Assembly: GCA_031308135.1 (NCBI GenBank) | Contig: JAHLJT010002630.1 | Location: forward strand, 96,702,141 to 96,766,140 | DNA: 64,000 bases | Source: Acheta domesticus | Lineage: Eukaryota; Arthropoda; Insecta; Orthoptera; Gryllidae | Reading direction: 5' to 3' | Shown: in pieces, positions 35,441 through 49,193 of the stretch | Numbering within the stretch: the first letter of the stretch is position 1 | Layout of the letters: each line of letters opens with the position of its first letter | Notes under the pieces: generated by a model | Told to the model about the DNA's origin: nothing | The model's database searches: none | What the model saw: only the letters and a program-made list of their open reading frames with translations | Position numbers and translations under genes: made by a program

Positions 35441-35468
35441 TTTTCGTTCCCGAAATGGGTACGAAAAA
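35440..35468. repeat. Head-to-head satellite junction
   Basis: TTTTTCGTTCCC is followed after four bases by GGGTACGAAAAA, so the orientation switch occurs in a near-perfect palindrome made of two opposed copies of the GAACGAAAA motif. Confidence 0.75.
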
Positions 35469-38400
35469 CAATATACAGCGGCCACTCAAAAATTTGGCAT
35501 TCAAATTTTCAGCTTCAATTTTTATGTCATTTTCCAAAAAGAAGAAAACACGAAAAAAAACTCTATCAAGCAGTCGTGATACACAACATGACTCATAGTA
35601 ACCTTTTTCTTTCCTATATTCTCCTAACAAGAAAACAAAATTTGGGAAAGAAAACCTTTATTCAGCGACCACCAAAATCTAGCTTTCAAATTTTCAGCTC
35701 GGTTTATTTAAGAAGTAAGTTTCCCAAACGAAAAAAACACGAAAAAGCCTCTATTAGGCGTTCATGATATACAACATGACTTAGAGTCTCCTTTTTCTTT
35801 TTCATATTATCCTATCAAGAAAAAAACAACTTGGGAACGAAAACCTTAATACAGGGGACACTAAAATGTAGCTTACAAACATTCAGCTTGGTTTTTTTAA
35901 TAAGTTATTTTCCCAAAAGATCAATAGTCATTTTCCCAATAGTCATTTTTTCCTTTCCTGTATTCTCCTATCAAGAAATAAAAAGAAGGGGAAAAACCTT
36001 TATTCAGTGGGCACTAATATTAGCCTCCAGATACGCAGCTTCGTTTTTTATTAAATAATTTGTCCAAAAGAAAAACACAAAAAGAAAAACCTCTATTATA
36101 CGGTCATGATATAAAACATGACTTATAAACAACTTTTTCCTTACTATATTTTTCCCTATCAAGAAAAAAAAAACATGGGAATGAAAACCTTTATTTACCG
36201 GCCACGAAAATTTAGCTTACGAATTTTCTGCTTCATTTTTTTTACAAATAATTTTCCCAAAAGGACAAAAAACAAAAAATCCTCTATTAATGGGTCATGA
36301 TATACAACATGACTTAGAATCATCTTGCTCCTTCCTATATTGTCCTATAAAAAAACTAAATTTGGGAACGAAAACCTTTATTCAGCAGTTACCATAATTT
36401 AGCTTTAGAATTTTCACCTTAGTTTTTTCATCAGGTAATTTTCCCAAAAGTTCTAGAAAGATAAGAATACCTCTTTTAGGCGGTCATTATATACAACGTG
36501 ACTTAGAGTGGTCTTTTTCTTTACTATATTCTCATATAAAGAAAACAAAAGTTGGGAACGAAAAGCTTTATTCAGCGAACTCTGAAATTTAAAATTCAAA
36601 TCTTCTCCTTTTTTTATTCAATAAGTAATTTTCCAAAGGAATAAAAAACAAAAAAACTTCTACTAACGGTCATGATATGCAAAATGAGTCATCTTTTTCC
36701 ATCGTATATTCACCTATCAAAAAAAAAAAACAACATGGAAACGAAAACCTTTTTCAGCGACCTCTAAAATTTAGCTTTCGAATCTTCACCTTCGTTATTT
36801 ATCAAGTAATTTCCTAAAAAAAATCAAGAAAGGTTAGAATACTTCTTTTAAGCAGTCATGATATAAAACATGACTTAGAGTCGTCCTTCTCTTTCCTATA
36901 TTCTCGTATAAAGAAAACAAAACCTGAGAACGAAAACCTTTGTTCTGCGACCACTAAAATTCAGCTTTTAAATTTTCAGCTTGGGTTTTTTACTAAGTAA
37001 TTTTCTCAAAAGAAAAAACACGAAAAACCATCTATTAAGCGCTTATGATACACAACAAGCATCATTTTCACCTTTATCCTTGCTATATTTTCTTATCAGA
37101 AAAAACTTGGGAACGAAAACCTTTTATCAGCGGTCACTAAAATATAGCTAAAAAACTTTCAGCTTCGTTTTAAGTAAGTAATTTCCCCAAAGAACAAAAC
37201 ACGAAAAAATAGCTCTATTAATTTCAGCTAATCTTTATTTTTATTTTTTCCCCCAAAAAAACACGAAAATATCTCTATTAACCTGTCATGATGAACAAAA
37301 TCACTTAGAGTCACATTTTCCTTCCTATTTTCTCCTATCACAAAAAAATTAATTTGGGAACGAAAACCTTTACTCAGTGTCCACCAAAATTTAGCTTTTG
37401 ATTTTTCACCTTCGTTTTTTTATCAAGTAATTTTCCTAAAAAACATGAAAGGCATTCATGATATACAACGTGACTTAGAGTCTTTACTATATTCTTTACT
37501 ATATTCTCGTATAAAGAAAATAAAACTTGGGAACGAAATACTTTATTCTGATACCACTAAATTTTAGCTTTCAAATTTTCAGCTTGTTTTTTTTAATACG
37601 TAATTTTACCAAAACAAAACAACACGAAAAAACCTTTATTTTTGCGGTCATGATATACAACATGACTTATAGTCATTTTTTCCTTCGTGTATTCTCCTAT
37701 CAAGAAATCAAAACAAGGAAACAAAATCCTTTATTTAGCAGCCACTAAAATTTAGCTTCCAAAATTTCAGCTACGTTTGTTAATAAATAATTTATCCGAA
37801 AGAAAAAACACGAAAAGAAAACCCTGTATCAAATGGTCATGATACAAAACATGACTTATACACTACTTTTTCGATACTATATTGGCCTACCAAAAAAACA
37901 AAACATGAGAACGAAAACCTTTATTCATCGGCCAACAAAACTTAGCTTACGAATTTTCTGCTTCATTTTTTGTCTAGTAATTTTCCCAAAAGAACAAAAA
38001 ACAAAAAAATACCTCTATTAAGCGGTCGTGGTATACAATATGACTTAGAATAATCTTTTTCCTTCCAATATTCTCCTATCAAAAAACGTAATGTAGGAAC
38101 GAAAACCTGTTTTCAGCGGCCATCAAAATTTAACTTTCGATATTACTCTTTCGTTTTTTATCTAGTAATTATCCCCCCCCCAAAAAACCAGACATCTCTA
38201 TTAACCGGCCATCATATACAACATTACTTAGAGTTAACTTCTTACTTCGTATATTCTCATATCAAAAACAATAAACTTGGGAACGAAAAGCTTTATTCAG
38301 CGGCCATTAAAATTTTGCATTCTAATTTTCAATTTCGTTTTTATAAGTAATTAAAAAGAACAAAACTCGAAAAAATACATCTATTATGCAATCGTGATAC

Positions 38401-41400
38401 ACAACATCACTTATATTCACATTTTTCCCTATATTCTCCTATCAAGAAAACAAAACTTTGAGACGAAAACCTCAATTCAGCAGCCACTAAAATGTATGTT
38501 TGGAATTTTCACCATCGTTTTTTTATCAAGTAATTATTCCAAAAGAAAAAACACGAGAAAATACCTCTATTAAGCGGTCATGATGTACTACATGACTTAG
38601 TCATCTTTTTTTCCTGTATTCTCCTATCAAAAAAACCAAATTTGGGAACGAATACCTTTATTCAGCGGCCACAAGAATTTAGCTTTCGAATTATTACCTA
38701 CGTTGTTTTATCAAGTAATTTCTCTACAAAAACAAAAAAAAACGAAAGAATACCTGAATTAAGCGGTCATGATATACAACATGAATCATAGTCACCTATT
38801 TCCTTGCTATATTTTCCTATCAATAAAAATCTTGGGAACGAAAACTTTTATTCAGTGGCCAGTAAAAATACAAACTTTCAGCTTCGCTTTTAATAAGTAA
38901 TTTTCCCAAAAGAACAAACCACAAAAAGTATCACTATTAAGCTGTCATGATATACAACACGACTTATAGTCATTTTTTTCCTTCCTGTATTCTGCTATCA
39001 AGAAATCAAAACAATTGAAACAAAACCTTTATTCTGCGGCCACTAAAAATTAACTTTTAAATGTTTAGCTTCGTTTTTTACAAAGTAATTTTTTTCGAAA
39101 GAAAAAAACAAGAAAAGAAAAACCTCTATTAAACGGTCATGACATAAAGCATGACTTATCCACACCATTTTCCTTACTATATTGGCTTATAAAAAACATG
39201 GGAACGAAAACCTTTATTCAACAGCCAACAAACTTTAGCTTACGAAATTTCTGCTTCATTTTTTATCTAGTAATTTTCCTAAAAGAACAAAACACAAAAA
39301 ATACCTCAATTCAGCGGCTATGATATACAATATGACTTAGTTATCAAGTAATCTTTTTCCTTCCTATATTCTCCTATTTAAAAAACCTAAATATGGAACA
39401 AAAACCTTTATTCAGCGGCCACCAACATTTAGCTTTGGAATTTTCATCTTCGTTTTTTTATTAAGTAATTTTCCGAACTGAACAAAAAACGAAAGAATGC
39501 CTGTATTAAGCGGTCATGATATACAACGCGAATTAGAGTCGTCTTTTTCTATCCTATATGCACACTTAAAGAAAACCAAGCTTCGGAACGAAATCCTGTA
39601 TTCAGCGGTCACTATAATATAACTTACAAACATTCACCTTCGTTGTTAGAATACGTAATTACTCCAAAAGAAAAAAACGAAAAAATAACTCTATTTAGCG
39701 GCCATTATATACAAGATGACTTAGAGTCATTTTCTTTGATCCTATATTCTCCTATAATAAAAATGAACTTGGGAACAAAAACCTTTATTCAGCGGCCACC
39801 AACATTTGACTTTCATATTATCACTTTCGTTTTTTTATCAAGTAATTTTCCCAAGAGAACAAAACACGAAAAAATACCTCTACAATGCGGTCATGATACA
39901 CGACATATAGTCATATTTTCCCTTCCTATATTCTCTTTTTTTTTTAACTTGGGAACGAAAACCTTTATTCAGCGGCCACTAATACAGCTTTCGAATTTTC
40001 ACTCTCGTTTTTTTATCAAGTAATTTTCCCAAAAGAACAAGAAAGGCAAGAATTTAGAGTCGTCTTTTTCTTTCTTATATTCTCATATAAAAAACAAAAC
40101 TGGGGAAAAAACGAAACTTGGGAAAAAAATGAACAAAACACGAAAAAATACCTCTATTAAGCAGTGATATAGAATATGATTCATAGTTACCTATTTCCTT
40201 GCTATATTTTCCTATCAGCTTCCAAATGACCAGCTTCGTTTTTTAATAAGTAATTTATCCAATGAAAAAAAAACACGAAAAGAAAAATCTCGATTAAACG
40301 GTTATGATATAAAACATGACGTAAAGACACCTTTTTCCTTACTACATTCTTCAGTCAAGAAAACAAAACATGGGAACGAAAACCTTTATTCAGCTGCCAC
40401 CAAAATTTAGCTTACGAATTTTCAACTTCGTTTTTATCAGAAGTAATATTTCCAAAAGAACAAATCACGAAAAGAAAAACGTGTATTAAACGCTCATGAT
40501 ATACAACATGATTTATAGTTATTTTTTCCCTACTTGTATTCTCCTATCAAGAAATGAAAAAATGGGAACGAAAACCTGTATTCAGTGGCCATAAAATTTT
40601 GCATTCAAATTGTCAGCTTCGTTTTTTGTAAGTAATTTCCCCAGAAGAACAAAACACAGAAAGAAACCTCTGTTAGGCGGTCATAAAATACAACATGACT
40701 AAAGACCTGAAAATATGTAGTATTAAACGTCAAAATATGTACATAAATATGTTATGAAAACAGTAAGAATATGTAATTAAAATGTAAATCGGATGCAATA
40801 TGTAATATTAAAATTTTCTAATTAAAAACGATTTACATAGTAAGAAATTACATTTAGAAAAACTGCTCACTTTACCTTATACAACTTTCTCGTCCGCAGT
40901 AGAAGCTTAATCTATTGTAGGACCGTAGTTTAGCAGGTAGACTAATCGCAATCGCCATCACACAAACTGGCGGGATATACGACCAGCATCTTCATTGAAG
41001 TGTTACATGTTGGCGATCCGAAATTTTTATCGGATATTAAGGTTACACATCACAAAATGCGGTGTCAGTGATATTTTGGACACATAGATTTCCCCAATAA
41101 TTTAGGAACAATGCTGATATTAAAAGAAGCAACATCTTTTCATAAAAATATAGAATTAAATTGAAGAAACTAGATAAAATACGAAAATACATTGTGACAA
41201 CAGCAAAGTATGTAAAATATGTAATATGGTACTAAATATGTAAAATTATGTAACGAAAAAATTCTATATATTTTGTTAGGAGGGCAATGATTCGCCAAGA
41301 TTACAACTTTGAGAATGGTAAGTAGAAAGACAAAAAATATGTAATTACATAAAAATCCGGTCTCTAAACATGACTTAAAAGGTATTTTTTTCCTTCCTGT

Positions 41401-41876
41401 ATTATCTTATCCAGATATCAAAACATGAGAATGAAAACTTTTCTTCAGCGGCCACTAAAAGTTTGCATTCAAACTTTCAGCTTCGTTGTTTTATAAGAAG
41501 TTTTCCTTTAAATACCTCTATTAACCAATCGCGATACACAACATCACTTATAGTCACCTTTTTCTTTCCTATACTCTCCTATCAAGAAAATAAAACTTTT
41601 TTCTTTCCTAAATTCTGATATAAAGAAAACCAAACTTGGGAACGAAAACATTTATTAAGCGGCCACTAAAATTTAGCTTTCGAATTTTCAGCTTCGTTTT
41701 TTTATGAAGTAATTATCCCAAAAGAAAAAACCACCAAAAAAACATCTACTAAGCGGTCGTGATATACAACATGACTTAGAGTTATCTTTTTCCTTATCAA
41801 GAAAACAAAACTTAGGAACGAAAACCATTATTCAGTGGCCACTAAAATTTAGCTTTCGAATTTACTGCGTGTTGTA
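35469..41876 (+). repeat. 190-bp satellite, forward block 3
   Basis: The main forward array. Each unit runs AGCGGCCACTAAAATTTAGC, TTTTCAGCTTCGTTTTTT, AAGTAATTTTCCCAAAAGAA, CAAAACACGAAAA, CCTCTATTAAGCGGTCATGA, TATACAACATGACTTA, CTTCCTATATTCTCCTATCA, AAACAAAACTTGGGAACGAA, AACCTTTATTC. Total about 180-195 bp. It is interrupted by a hAT-like element (40,700-41,366). Short frames are repeat by-products. Confidence 0.93.
40700..41366. mobile_element. hAT-like non-autonomous element
   Basis: 667 bp. Terminal inverted repeats: TAAAGACCTGAAAATATGTA on the left against TACATAAAAATCCGGTCTCTA on the right. It is flanked by a perfect 8-bp target duplication AACATGAC (40,692-40,699 and 41,367-41,374), as expected for the hAT superfamily. 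The duplicated octamer belongs to the satellite consensus ATACAACATGACTTA, so removal restores a normal monomer. The interior is rich in ATATGTAA motifs; no transposase. Confidence 0.9.
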
Positions 41877-42450
41877 TTAACCCTCTCATGCATAGTGTTC
41901 TCACATGTGGACGGCTACTTTTTTCATAATTGGCGCCAAGTAAATAGTGTTACAATTGATATGTACTTCCGTTATGAATACTTCCGTTAGGATCTCTAGT
42001 ATCGATTACACTACTTACAGTAGTTCCAGATTTTTATGTTAGGGGGATACTTTGGTTTGAATTGTAAAGGTGCATGTAAATGTTGAGTACTGACGAACGT
42101 CGAACTAAATACACAGAAAACGTGGTTTTATTTTTAAAATTATGTCTCAGGCATTTTTTACAATATGTTTAAACAATGTAGGACAAATATAAATTAGTTA
42201 CGCCTAATTTCGAATGATATTGTGATATTTATGGAAAAATTTATATCCGTCCTCATACGAGGACACCATGCTTGAATTAAACTATTCGCGATAAGGACTT
42301 TGTGTACGATTGATATTTTTCATCATAATTTTTTGAACACGTTTTTTAATATAAAACATCTCTTAGTGTGTAAAATTCTGTAAAATTCAAATATCATCTA
42401 AAAATGCCTGGCTCAAATGGCGCGCAATATAATATTTCGTGGAGAAAATC

Positions 42451-45400
42451 AGTTCCGTACCCATCAAGTTTCGTATCCGTCAAGTTTCGTAACCGTCAGG
42501 TTTCGTACCCGTCAACTTTCGCACCCGTCAAGTCTCGTACTCGTCAAGTTTCGTACACGTCAAGTTTCGTACACGTCAAGTTTCGTTCTGTCACGTTTCG
42601 TGTCAAGTTTCGTACTCGTCCAGTTTCGTCCCCGTCAAGTTTCGTATCCGTCAAGTTTAATACCCGTCAAGGTTCGTAACCATCAAGTTTCCTAACCGCC
42701 AAGTTTCGTACCCGTCACGTTAAATAGCCGTCAAGTTTCGTACCCGACAAGTTTCGTACCCGTCAAGATTCATATCCGTCAAGTTTCATACACGTCAGAG
42801 TTCGTAACCATCAAGATTCGTACCCGTCAGGGTTCGTACCCTTTAACTTTCGTACCCGTTAAAATTCGTCCCCGTTAGGTTTCGTACCGTCATGTTTCGT
42901 ACCTTTCAAGTTTCGTACCCGTCTAGCTTCGTACCCGTCGAATTTCGTACCCGTCCAGTTTCGTAACCGTCATGTTCCGTAACAGTCGAGATTTGTACCG
43001 ACAAGTTTCGTACCCGTCAAGTTTCGTAACCGTCAACATTCGTACCGTCAAGTTTCGTACACGTCAAGTTTTGTACCCGTCAAGTTTCGTACCCGTCAAG
43101 TTTCATACACGTCAACGTTCGTACCCGTAGAGTTTCGTTCCCAACGTCCGTACCCGTCATGTTTCGTACCCGCCAAGTTTCGTACCATCGTGTTTCGTAC
43201 CCGTCAAGTTCCGTACCCATCGAGTTTCGTACCCGTCAAGTTTCATACCGTCAAGTTTCATACCCATCAAGTTTCGTATCCGTCAAATTTCGTACCCGTC
43301 AAGTTTCGTTCCGTCAAGGTTCGTGCACATTAATTTCGTACCCGTCAAAATTCGTCCCCGTCAAGTATCATACCGTCAAGATTGGTACCTTTCTAGTTTC
43401 GTACCCGTCAAGCTTCAAACCCCTTGAATTTCGTACCCGTCCAGTTTCGTAACCGTCAAGTTTCGTACCAGTCGTACCGACAAGTTTCGACCCGTCTAGT
43501 TTCGTACCCGTGAAGTTTCATACCCGACATATTTCGTACCCGTCAAGTTTCGTACCCGTCACGTTGTAGCCGTAAAGTTTCGTACCCGTCAAATTTCATC
43601 CCCGTCAAGTATCGTACTCGTCAAGTTTCATAACCGTCAAGTTTCGTACCCGTCATATTTCGTATCCGTCAAGTTTCGTACCCGTCAAGTTTCGTACCCG
43701 TCAAGCTTCGTACCCGTGGAATTTCGTACCCGTCCAGTTTCGTAACCGTCAAGTTGTCGGTTCAAACCAAAACTTGTCGGTTCAAATCTCGACTGGTACG
43801 AACCAGTCGAGATTTGAACCGACAAGTTTCGTACCCGTCAAGTTTCATACCCGTCAAGTTTCGTACCCCTCAAGTTTCGTACCCGTCAAGTTTCATCCCC
43901 GTCAAGTTTCGTACCCGTCAAGTTTCATAACCGTCAAGTTTCGTACCCGTCATATTTCGTAGCCGTCAAGTTTCGTACCCATCAAGTTTCGTATCCGTCA
44001 AGTTTCGTACCCGTGAAGTTTCGTACCGTCAAGGTTCGTACCCATTAACTTTCGTACCGGTCAAAATTCATCTCCATCTGGTTTCGTACCGTCATGTTTC
44101 GTACCTTTCAAGTTTCGTACCCGTCAAGCTTCGTACCCGTCAAGCTTCGTACCCGTCGAATTTCGTACTCGTCCAGTTTCGTAACCGTCAAGTTTCGTAC
44201 CAGTCGAGATTTGAACCGACAAGTTTCATACCCGTCAATTTTCATACCCGTCAAGTTTCGTACCCCTAAAGTTTCGTACCCGTCAAGTTTCGTACCCGTC
44301 ACGTTTCGTAGCCGTTACGTTTTGTACCCGTCCAGTTTCGTAACCGTCATGTTTCGTACCAGACGAGATTTGTACCGACAAGTTTCGTACCCGTCAAGTT
44401 TCGTAACCGTCAACATTCGTACCGTCAAGTTTCGTACCCATCAAGTTTCGTAACCGTCAGGTTTCGTACCCGTCAAGTTTCATACACGTCAAGGTTCGTA
44501 CCCGTAGAGTTTCGTGCCCATTAACTTCCGTACCCGTCATGTTTCGTGCCCGCCAAGTTTCGTACCCGTCGAGTTTCGTACCCGTCAAGTTTTATACCGT
44601 CCAGTTTCATACCCATAAAAAAAGGTTCGTCTCCGTAAAGTTTCGTACCCGTCACATTTCGTACCGTCAAGGTTCATGCCCATTTATTTCGTACCCGTCA
44701 AAATTCGTCCCTGTCAAGTTTTATACCGTGAAGATATGTACCTTTCTAGTTTTGTACCAGTCGAATTTCGTATCCGTCCAGTTTCGTAACCGTCAAGTTT
44801 CGTACCAGTCGAGATTTGAACCGACAAGTTTCATACCCATCAAGTTTCATACCCGTCAAGTTTCGTACCCGTCAAGTTTCGTTCCCGTCAAATTTCGTAA
44901 CCGTCAAGTTTCGTACCCGTCGAGCTTCGTACTCGTAGAATTTCGTACCCGTTTAGTTTTGGAACTGTGAAGATTCGTAACGACAAGTTACGAACCCGTC
45001 ACTTTTTGTAGCCGTCAAGTTTCGTACCCGTCAATTTTCGTACCAGTCAAGATTCTTAACCGTCAGGTTTCGTACCCGTCAAGTTTCGTAGCCCTCAAGT
45101 TTCGTACCCGTCAAGTTTCGTACGCGTCACGTTTCGTACCCATCAAGTTTCGTAACCGTCAAGTTTCGTACCCGTCAAATTTCGTAACCGTCAAGTTTCG
45201 TATCCGTCGATTTTCGTACCTGTCCAATTTTTTTCAAGCCTGTTTCGTTCAAGATTCGTATTACCCAAGATTCGTACCCCTCAAGTTTCGTACCCATCAA
45301 GTTTCGAACCCGTCAAATTTCGTAACCGTCAAGTTTCGTACCCGTCACGTTTCGTAGCCGTCAAGATTCGTATCCGAAAAGTTTCGTACCCGTTAAGTTT

Positions 45401-45583
45401 CGTAACCGTCAAGTTTCGTACCGTCAAGTTTCGTACCCGTCGAGTTTCGTAACCGTCAAGTTTCGTACTCGTCATGTTTCGTACCCGAAGAGTTTCGTAC
45501 CCGTCAAGATTCGTAACCTTAAATTTCGTACCGTATTCGTGACCGTACAAAACTTTTTGTACCGTCAACTTTCGTACTTGTCA
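42451..45583 (+). repeat. 16-bp minisatellite, forward block
   Basis: The unit is AAGTTTCGTACCCGTC with frequent point variants and occasional 15- or 17-bp units. Three units give 48 bp, so long frames of a 16-residue repeat (SYPSSFVPVKFRTRQV type) appear in all phases; these are not genes. Confidence 0.95.
43773..43826. repeat. Perfect palindrome in the minisatellite
   Basis: CTTGTCGGTTCAAATCTCGA continuing to CTGGT is followed by a 4-base loop (ACGA) and its exact reverse complement: 25-bp arms without a mismatch. Confidence 0.93.
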
Positions 45584-47440
45584 AGTCGACGGTTACGAAA
45601 CATGACGAGTACGAAACGTGACGGGTACGTAACTTGACGGTACGAAACCTGACGGGTACGAAACGAGACGGGTACGAAACTGGACGACGACGAATCTGGA
45701 TGAGTACGAAACATGACACGAAACTTGACGACAAGAAGTTTCGTGTCAAGTTTCGTACCCGTACCCGTGACGACACGAAACCTGACGACACGAAACTTGA
45801 TGGCACGAAACATGATGGCACGAAACTTGACGGAACGAATTTTGACGGATACGAAATTACCGTACACTTTCGTACCCGTCAGGGTACGAAACTTGACGGA
45901 CGGAACTTGACGGTACGAAACCTAACGGCTACGAAACATGACGGGTACGAAACTTGACGGGTACAAAACTTGTCGGGGAAGAAAGTTGACGGTACAAAAC
46001 TTGACGATTACGAATCTTGACGGATACGAAACTTGACGATACGAAAATTGACGGTTACGAAATTTGACGGGTACAAAACTTGACGGGGACGAATCTTGAC
46101 GGGTACAAAACATGCCGGTACAAAACTTGACGTGTACAAAACTTGACGGGTACGAAACTTGACGGCCACGAAACTTGACTACGAAATTTGACGGGTACGA
46201 AACGACGGGTACGAAAATTGACGGGTACGAAACTCGACGCGTACGAAACTTGCCGGTACGAATCTTGACTGGTACCAAACCCCACGGGTACAAAAGTTGA
46301 CGGCTACAAAAACGTGACGGGTACGAAACTTGACGGGTAGGAAACTTGTCGGTACGAATCTTGACGGTTACGAAACTGGACGGGCACGAAATTCGACGGG
46401 TACAAAGCTCGACGTCTACGAAACTTGACGGATACGAAACTTGACGGGCACGAAACTTGACGGTACGAAACCTGACGGGTAAGAAACTTGACGGGAACGA
46501 AAGTTGACGGTACAAAACATAACGGTTACGAAACTTTTCGGGTACGAAACATGACGGGTACGAAACTTGACGGTTACGAAACTTGACGGTTACGAAACTT
46601 GACGGGTACGAAACTTGACGGTACTAAACTTGACGGTTACGAAACTTGCCGGGACGAAACTTGACGGGTACGATACGTGACGGGAACGAAACGTGACTTG
46701 TACTAAACTTGACGGGTACGAAACTTGACGGCCACGAAACTTGACGGCTACGAAATTTGACGGGTACGAAACGACGGGTACGAAATTTGACGGGTACGAA
46801 ACTCGACGCGTACGAATTTTGTCGGTACGAATCTTCACTGGTATGAAACTTGACGGTTACGAAACATGAGGGGTACAAAACGTGACGAGTATGAAACTTG
46901 ACGGGTACGGTACGGTACGGGATAACTTCTCTGTACGAATCTTGACTGGTACGAAACTTGACGGTTACGAAACTTGACGGGTACGAAACTTGTCGGGTAC
47001 GAAACTTGACGGCTACGAAACGTGACGGGTACGAATGTTGACGTGTACGAAACTTGACGGGTAAGAAAATTGACGTGTACGAAACTTGACGGGTACGAAA
47101 CTTGTCGGTACGAATCTTGACTGGTACGAAACTTGACGATTACGAAACTTGTCGGGTACGAAAGTTGACGGCTACGAAACTTGACGGGTACAAAAATTTG
47201 ACGGGTACTAAACTTGACGGGTACGGAAATTGACGGGTACAAAACTTGTCGGTACGAATCTTGACTGGTACGAAACTTGACGGGTACGAAACTTGACGGG
47301 TACGAAATTCGACGGCTACGAAACTTGACGACACGAAACTTGACGGTACGAAACTTGACGGTTACGAAACTTAACGGGTACGAAACTTTTCGGATACGAA
47401 TCTTGACGGCTACGAAACGTGACGGGTACACTTACGTTGA
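45584..47440 (-). repeat. 16-bp minisatellite, inverted block
   Basis: From about 45,584 the unit reads GACGGGTACGAAACTT, the reverse complement of the forward block. It ends near 47,440, where TTACGTTGACACTTACGTG-type sequence leads back to the forward orientation. Confidence 0.95.
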
Positions 47441-47780
47441 CACTTACGTGTCGTCAAGTTTCGTAATTGTCTAGTTTTCGTCCCCGTCCAGTTTCGTACC
47501 CGTCCAGTTTCGTCCTGTCTAGATTGGCCCTGTTATTTTTTTTCCTGTCCAGTTTCGTTCTGAAGAAGTATCGTTCTGTCCAGTTTCGTCTCGTTTAGAT
47601 TCGCCCCGTCAAGTTTTGTCCCGTCCAGTTAACTCCTGTCTAGTTTCGTCCCGTTCAATTTCGTCCCGTCCATTTTTTCCCCGTCAAGTTTCGTCCCATC
47701 TAGTTTCGTCCCGTCCAGTTTTGTCTTGATCAGTTTCGTGTTGTCAAGTTTCGTCCCGTCCAGTTTCGTGTCGTTAAAAA
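47441..47780 (+). repeat. Minisatellite, shorter variant block
   Basis: Forward units of a shorter type, CCAGTTTCGTCCCGT, lacking the TAC of the main unit, hence about 14-15 bp and visibly a separate subfamily. Confidence 0.85.
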
Positions 47781-47844
47781 AATTGGAAGCTCTGAAGAAG
47801 AAAGAGGATGTTCGTTGGCTTGTTCAGAAGTCATTACTGTACGA

Positions 47845-47977
47845 TATAATACATATATATACATACGATATAATATATATATACATATATATGTATATGT
47901 ATATATATGTGTATACATATATATGTATATGTATATATATATATGTGCCCATAAATACTGTATACACATATATATAC

Positions 47978-48006
<29 letters not shown>
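47845..48006. repeat. TA/TATATG microsatellite
   Basis: An interrupted (TA)n, (TATATACA)n and (TATATG)n tract. A second TA run lies at about 48,149-48,169. Confidence 0.93.
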
Positions 48007-48008
<2 letters not shown>

Positions 48009-48149
48009 CGAAAGTTGACGGTACAAAACATAACGGTTACGAAACTTTTCGGGTACGAAACATGACGGGTACGAAACTTGACGGTTACGAAACTTGACGG
48101 TTACGAAACTTGACGGGTACGAAACTTGACGGTACTAAACTTGACGGTA
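48007..48149 (-). repeat. Displaced copy of minisatellite segment 46,497-46,639
   Basis: Beginning ACGAAAGTTGACGGTACAAA and ending GGTACTAAACTTGACGGT, this stretch repeats 46,497-46,639 with no difference I can see, including the idiosyncratic variants CATAACGG, CTTTTCGGG and GTACTAAAC. It is bounded on both sides by TA repeats. Confidence 0.9.
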
Positions 48150-48170
48150 ATATATATATATATATATATG

Positions 48171-49110
48171 TTTCGTCCTGTCTAGATATAATATATTATA
48201 TATATTACAGGTGCAACCTTTGGCTTCCCTTTCACTTTTAACTACCCAACTCCCGTCGCAGATTTCGAGGTAGGAGAACGGAGCTATTTTAGTTGAAAGA
48301 AAGAGCAAGCACTTATTCTGTGCTTGGGCAGTCATTCATTCACGTTTTAAGAAAACTCACGTTTAGGGAAGAAGAATCGCTTCGAAAATGTTGACGAAGG
48401 ATCAACGTGTATTTTCGGCACTAAATCATCCTTAGTCAGGAAATGTTTCAATAAAAATTTCCGGAAATGCCAGTTCCGAACAAAAGAAAGGAGAAATTAT
48501 TAGTAATTTAGAAATTCAGGTTTATTTTATTAATATTTATTAATTTCTTTAAGATTTTATTTAATTTCCAGCTTGCTAATAACCTTTGTAGTTGATATGA
48601 CATAAAATAAAATAAATAAAAATAAAAGTAAATCATTTCCAGGTTCTATAATAAATAATTATTGTTATAAATAATGAACACCTTGGCAGTGATATTTCAC
48701 GAGATAACTTTGTGTGCCGGCGTTCATTAAATAATAATTATTGTTACGTTGCTGTTAATAAATCGATAAATCAGTAAAGACTTCCCTCCCCATCTTCAGT
48801 GTTACTGTTCTGTTTCTTAAGCATACTGGACAGAATCGCCTGAAAGAGACGCTTTGTTTGCTGGCTCATGCCTCAGCCCAACCCAGCCCACTCCACTCCA
48901 CCCACCCTGCACAGCGCGAAAAGGTTCTGGTGTGTGAGCCGGGTACCTGCCCGCCGAAGCCCTTCAATGGGAAAACACAGAAAGAGGAAAGTTGTGGGAG
49001 ATTATAACGCGCAGCTCACTTCCTCTGCTATCTCGACGTGCCAGCCACGGCAGTATTGAAAGGAGGCAGACACGCGGTTGCCAAATGCCAAAACAAGAAC
49101 TGGCGCTACC
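48171..49110. other. Right unique part of the piggyBac-like element
   Basis: No transposase or other gene is seen. A GC-richer patch at about 48,860-49,070 has no splice-supported exon. Confidence 0.4.
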
Positions 49111-49114
49111 AGCC

Positions 49115-49193
49115 ATGGGTTGCGAGATACGCTAAAGACTTACAGAGTCTATATCTATATATAGACTCTATATATGCGTATCTCGCAACCCAT
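49115..49193. repeat. Long hairpin
   Basis: ATGGGTTGCGAGATACGC pairs perfectly with GCGTATCTCGCAACCCAT, and inner AGAGTCTATAT pairs with ATATAGACTCT. Confidence 0.9.

Noticed and set aside
42404..47474. Many frames with SYPSSFVPVKFRTRQ-type repeats
   Set aside because: Three copies of the 16-bp unit make a 48-bp frame in any phase and on both strands; not a structural protein gene.
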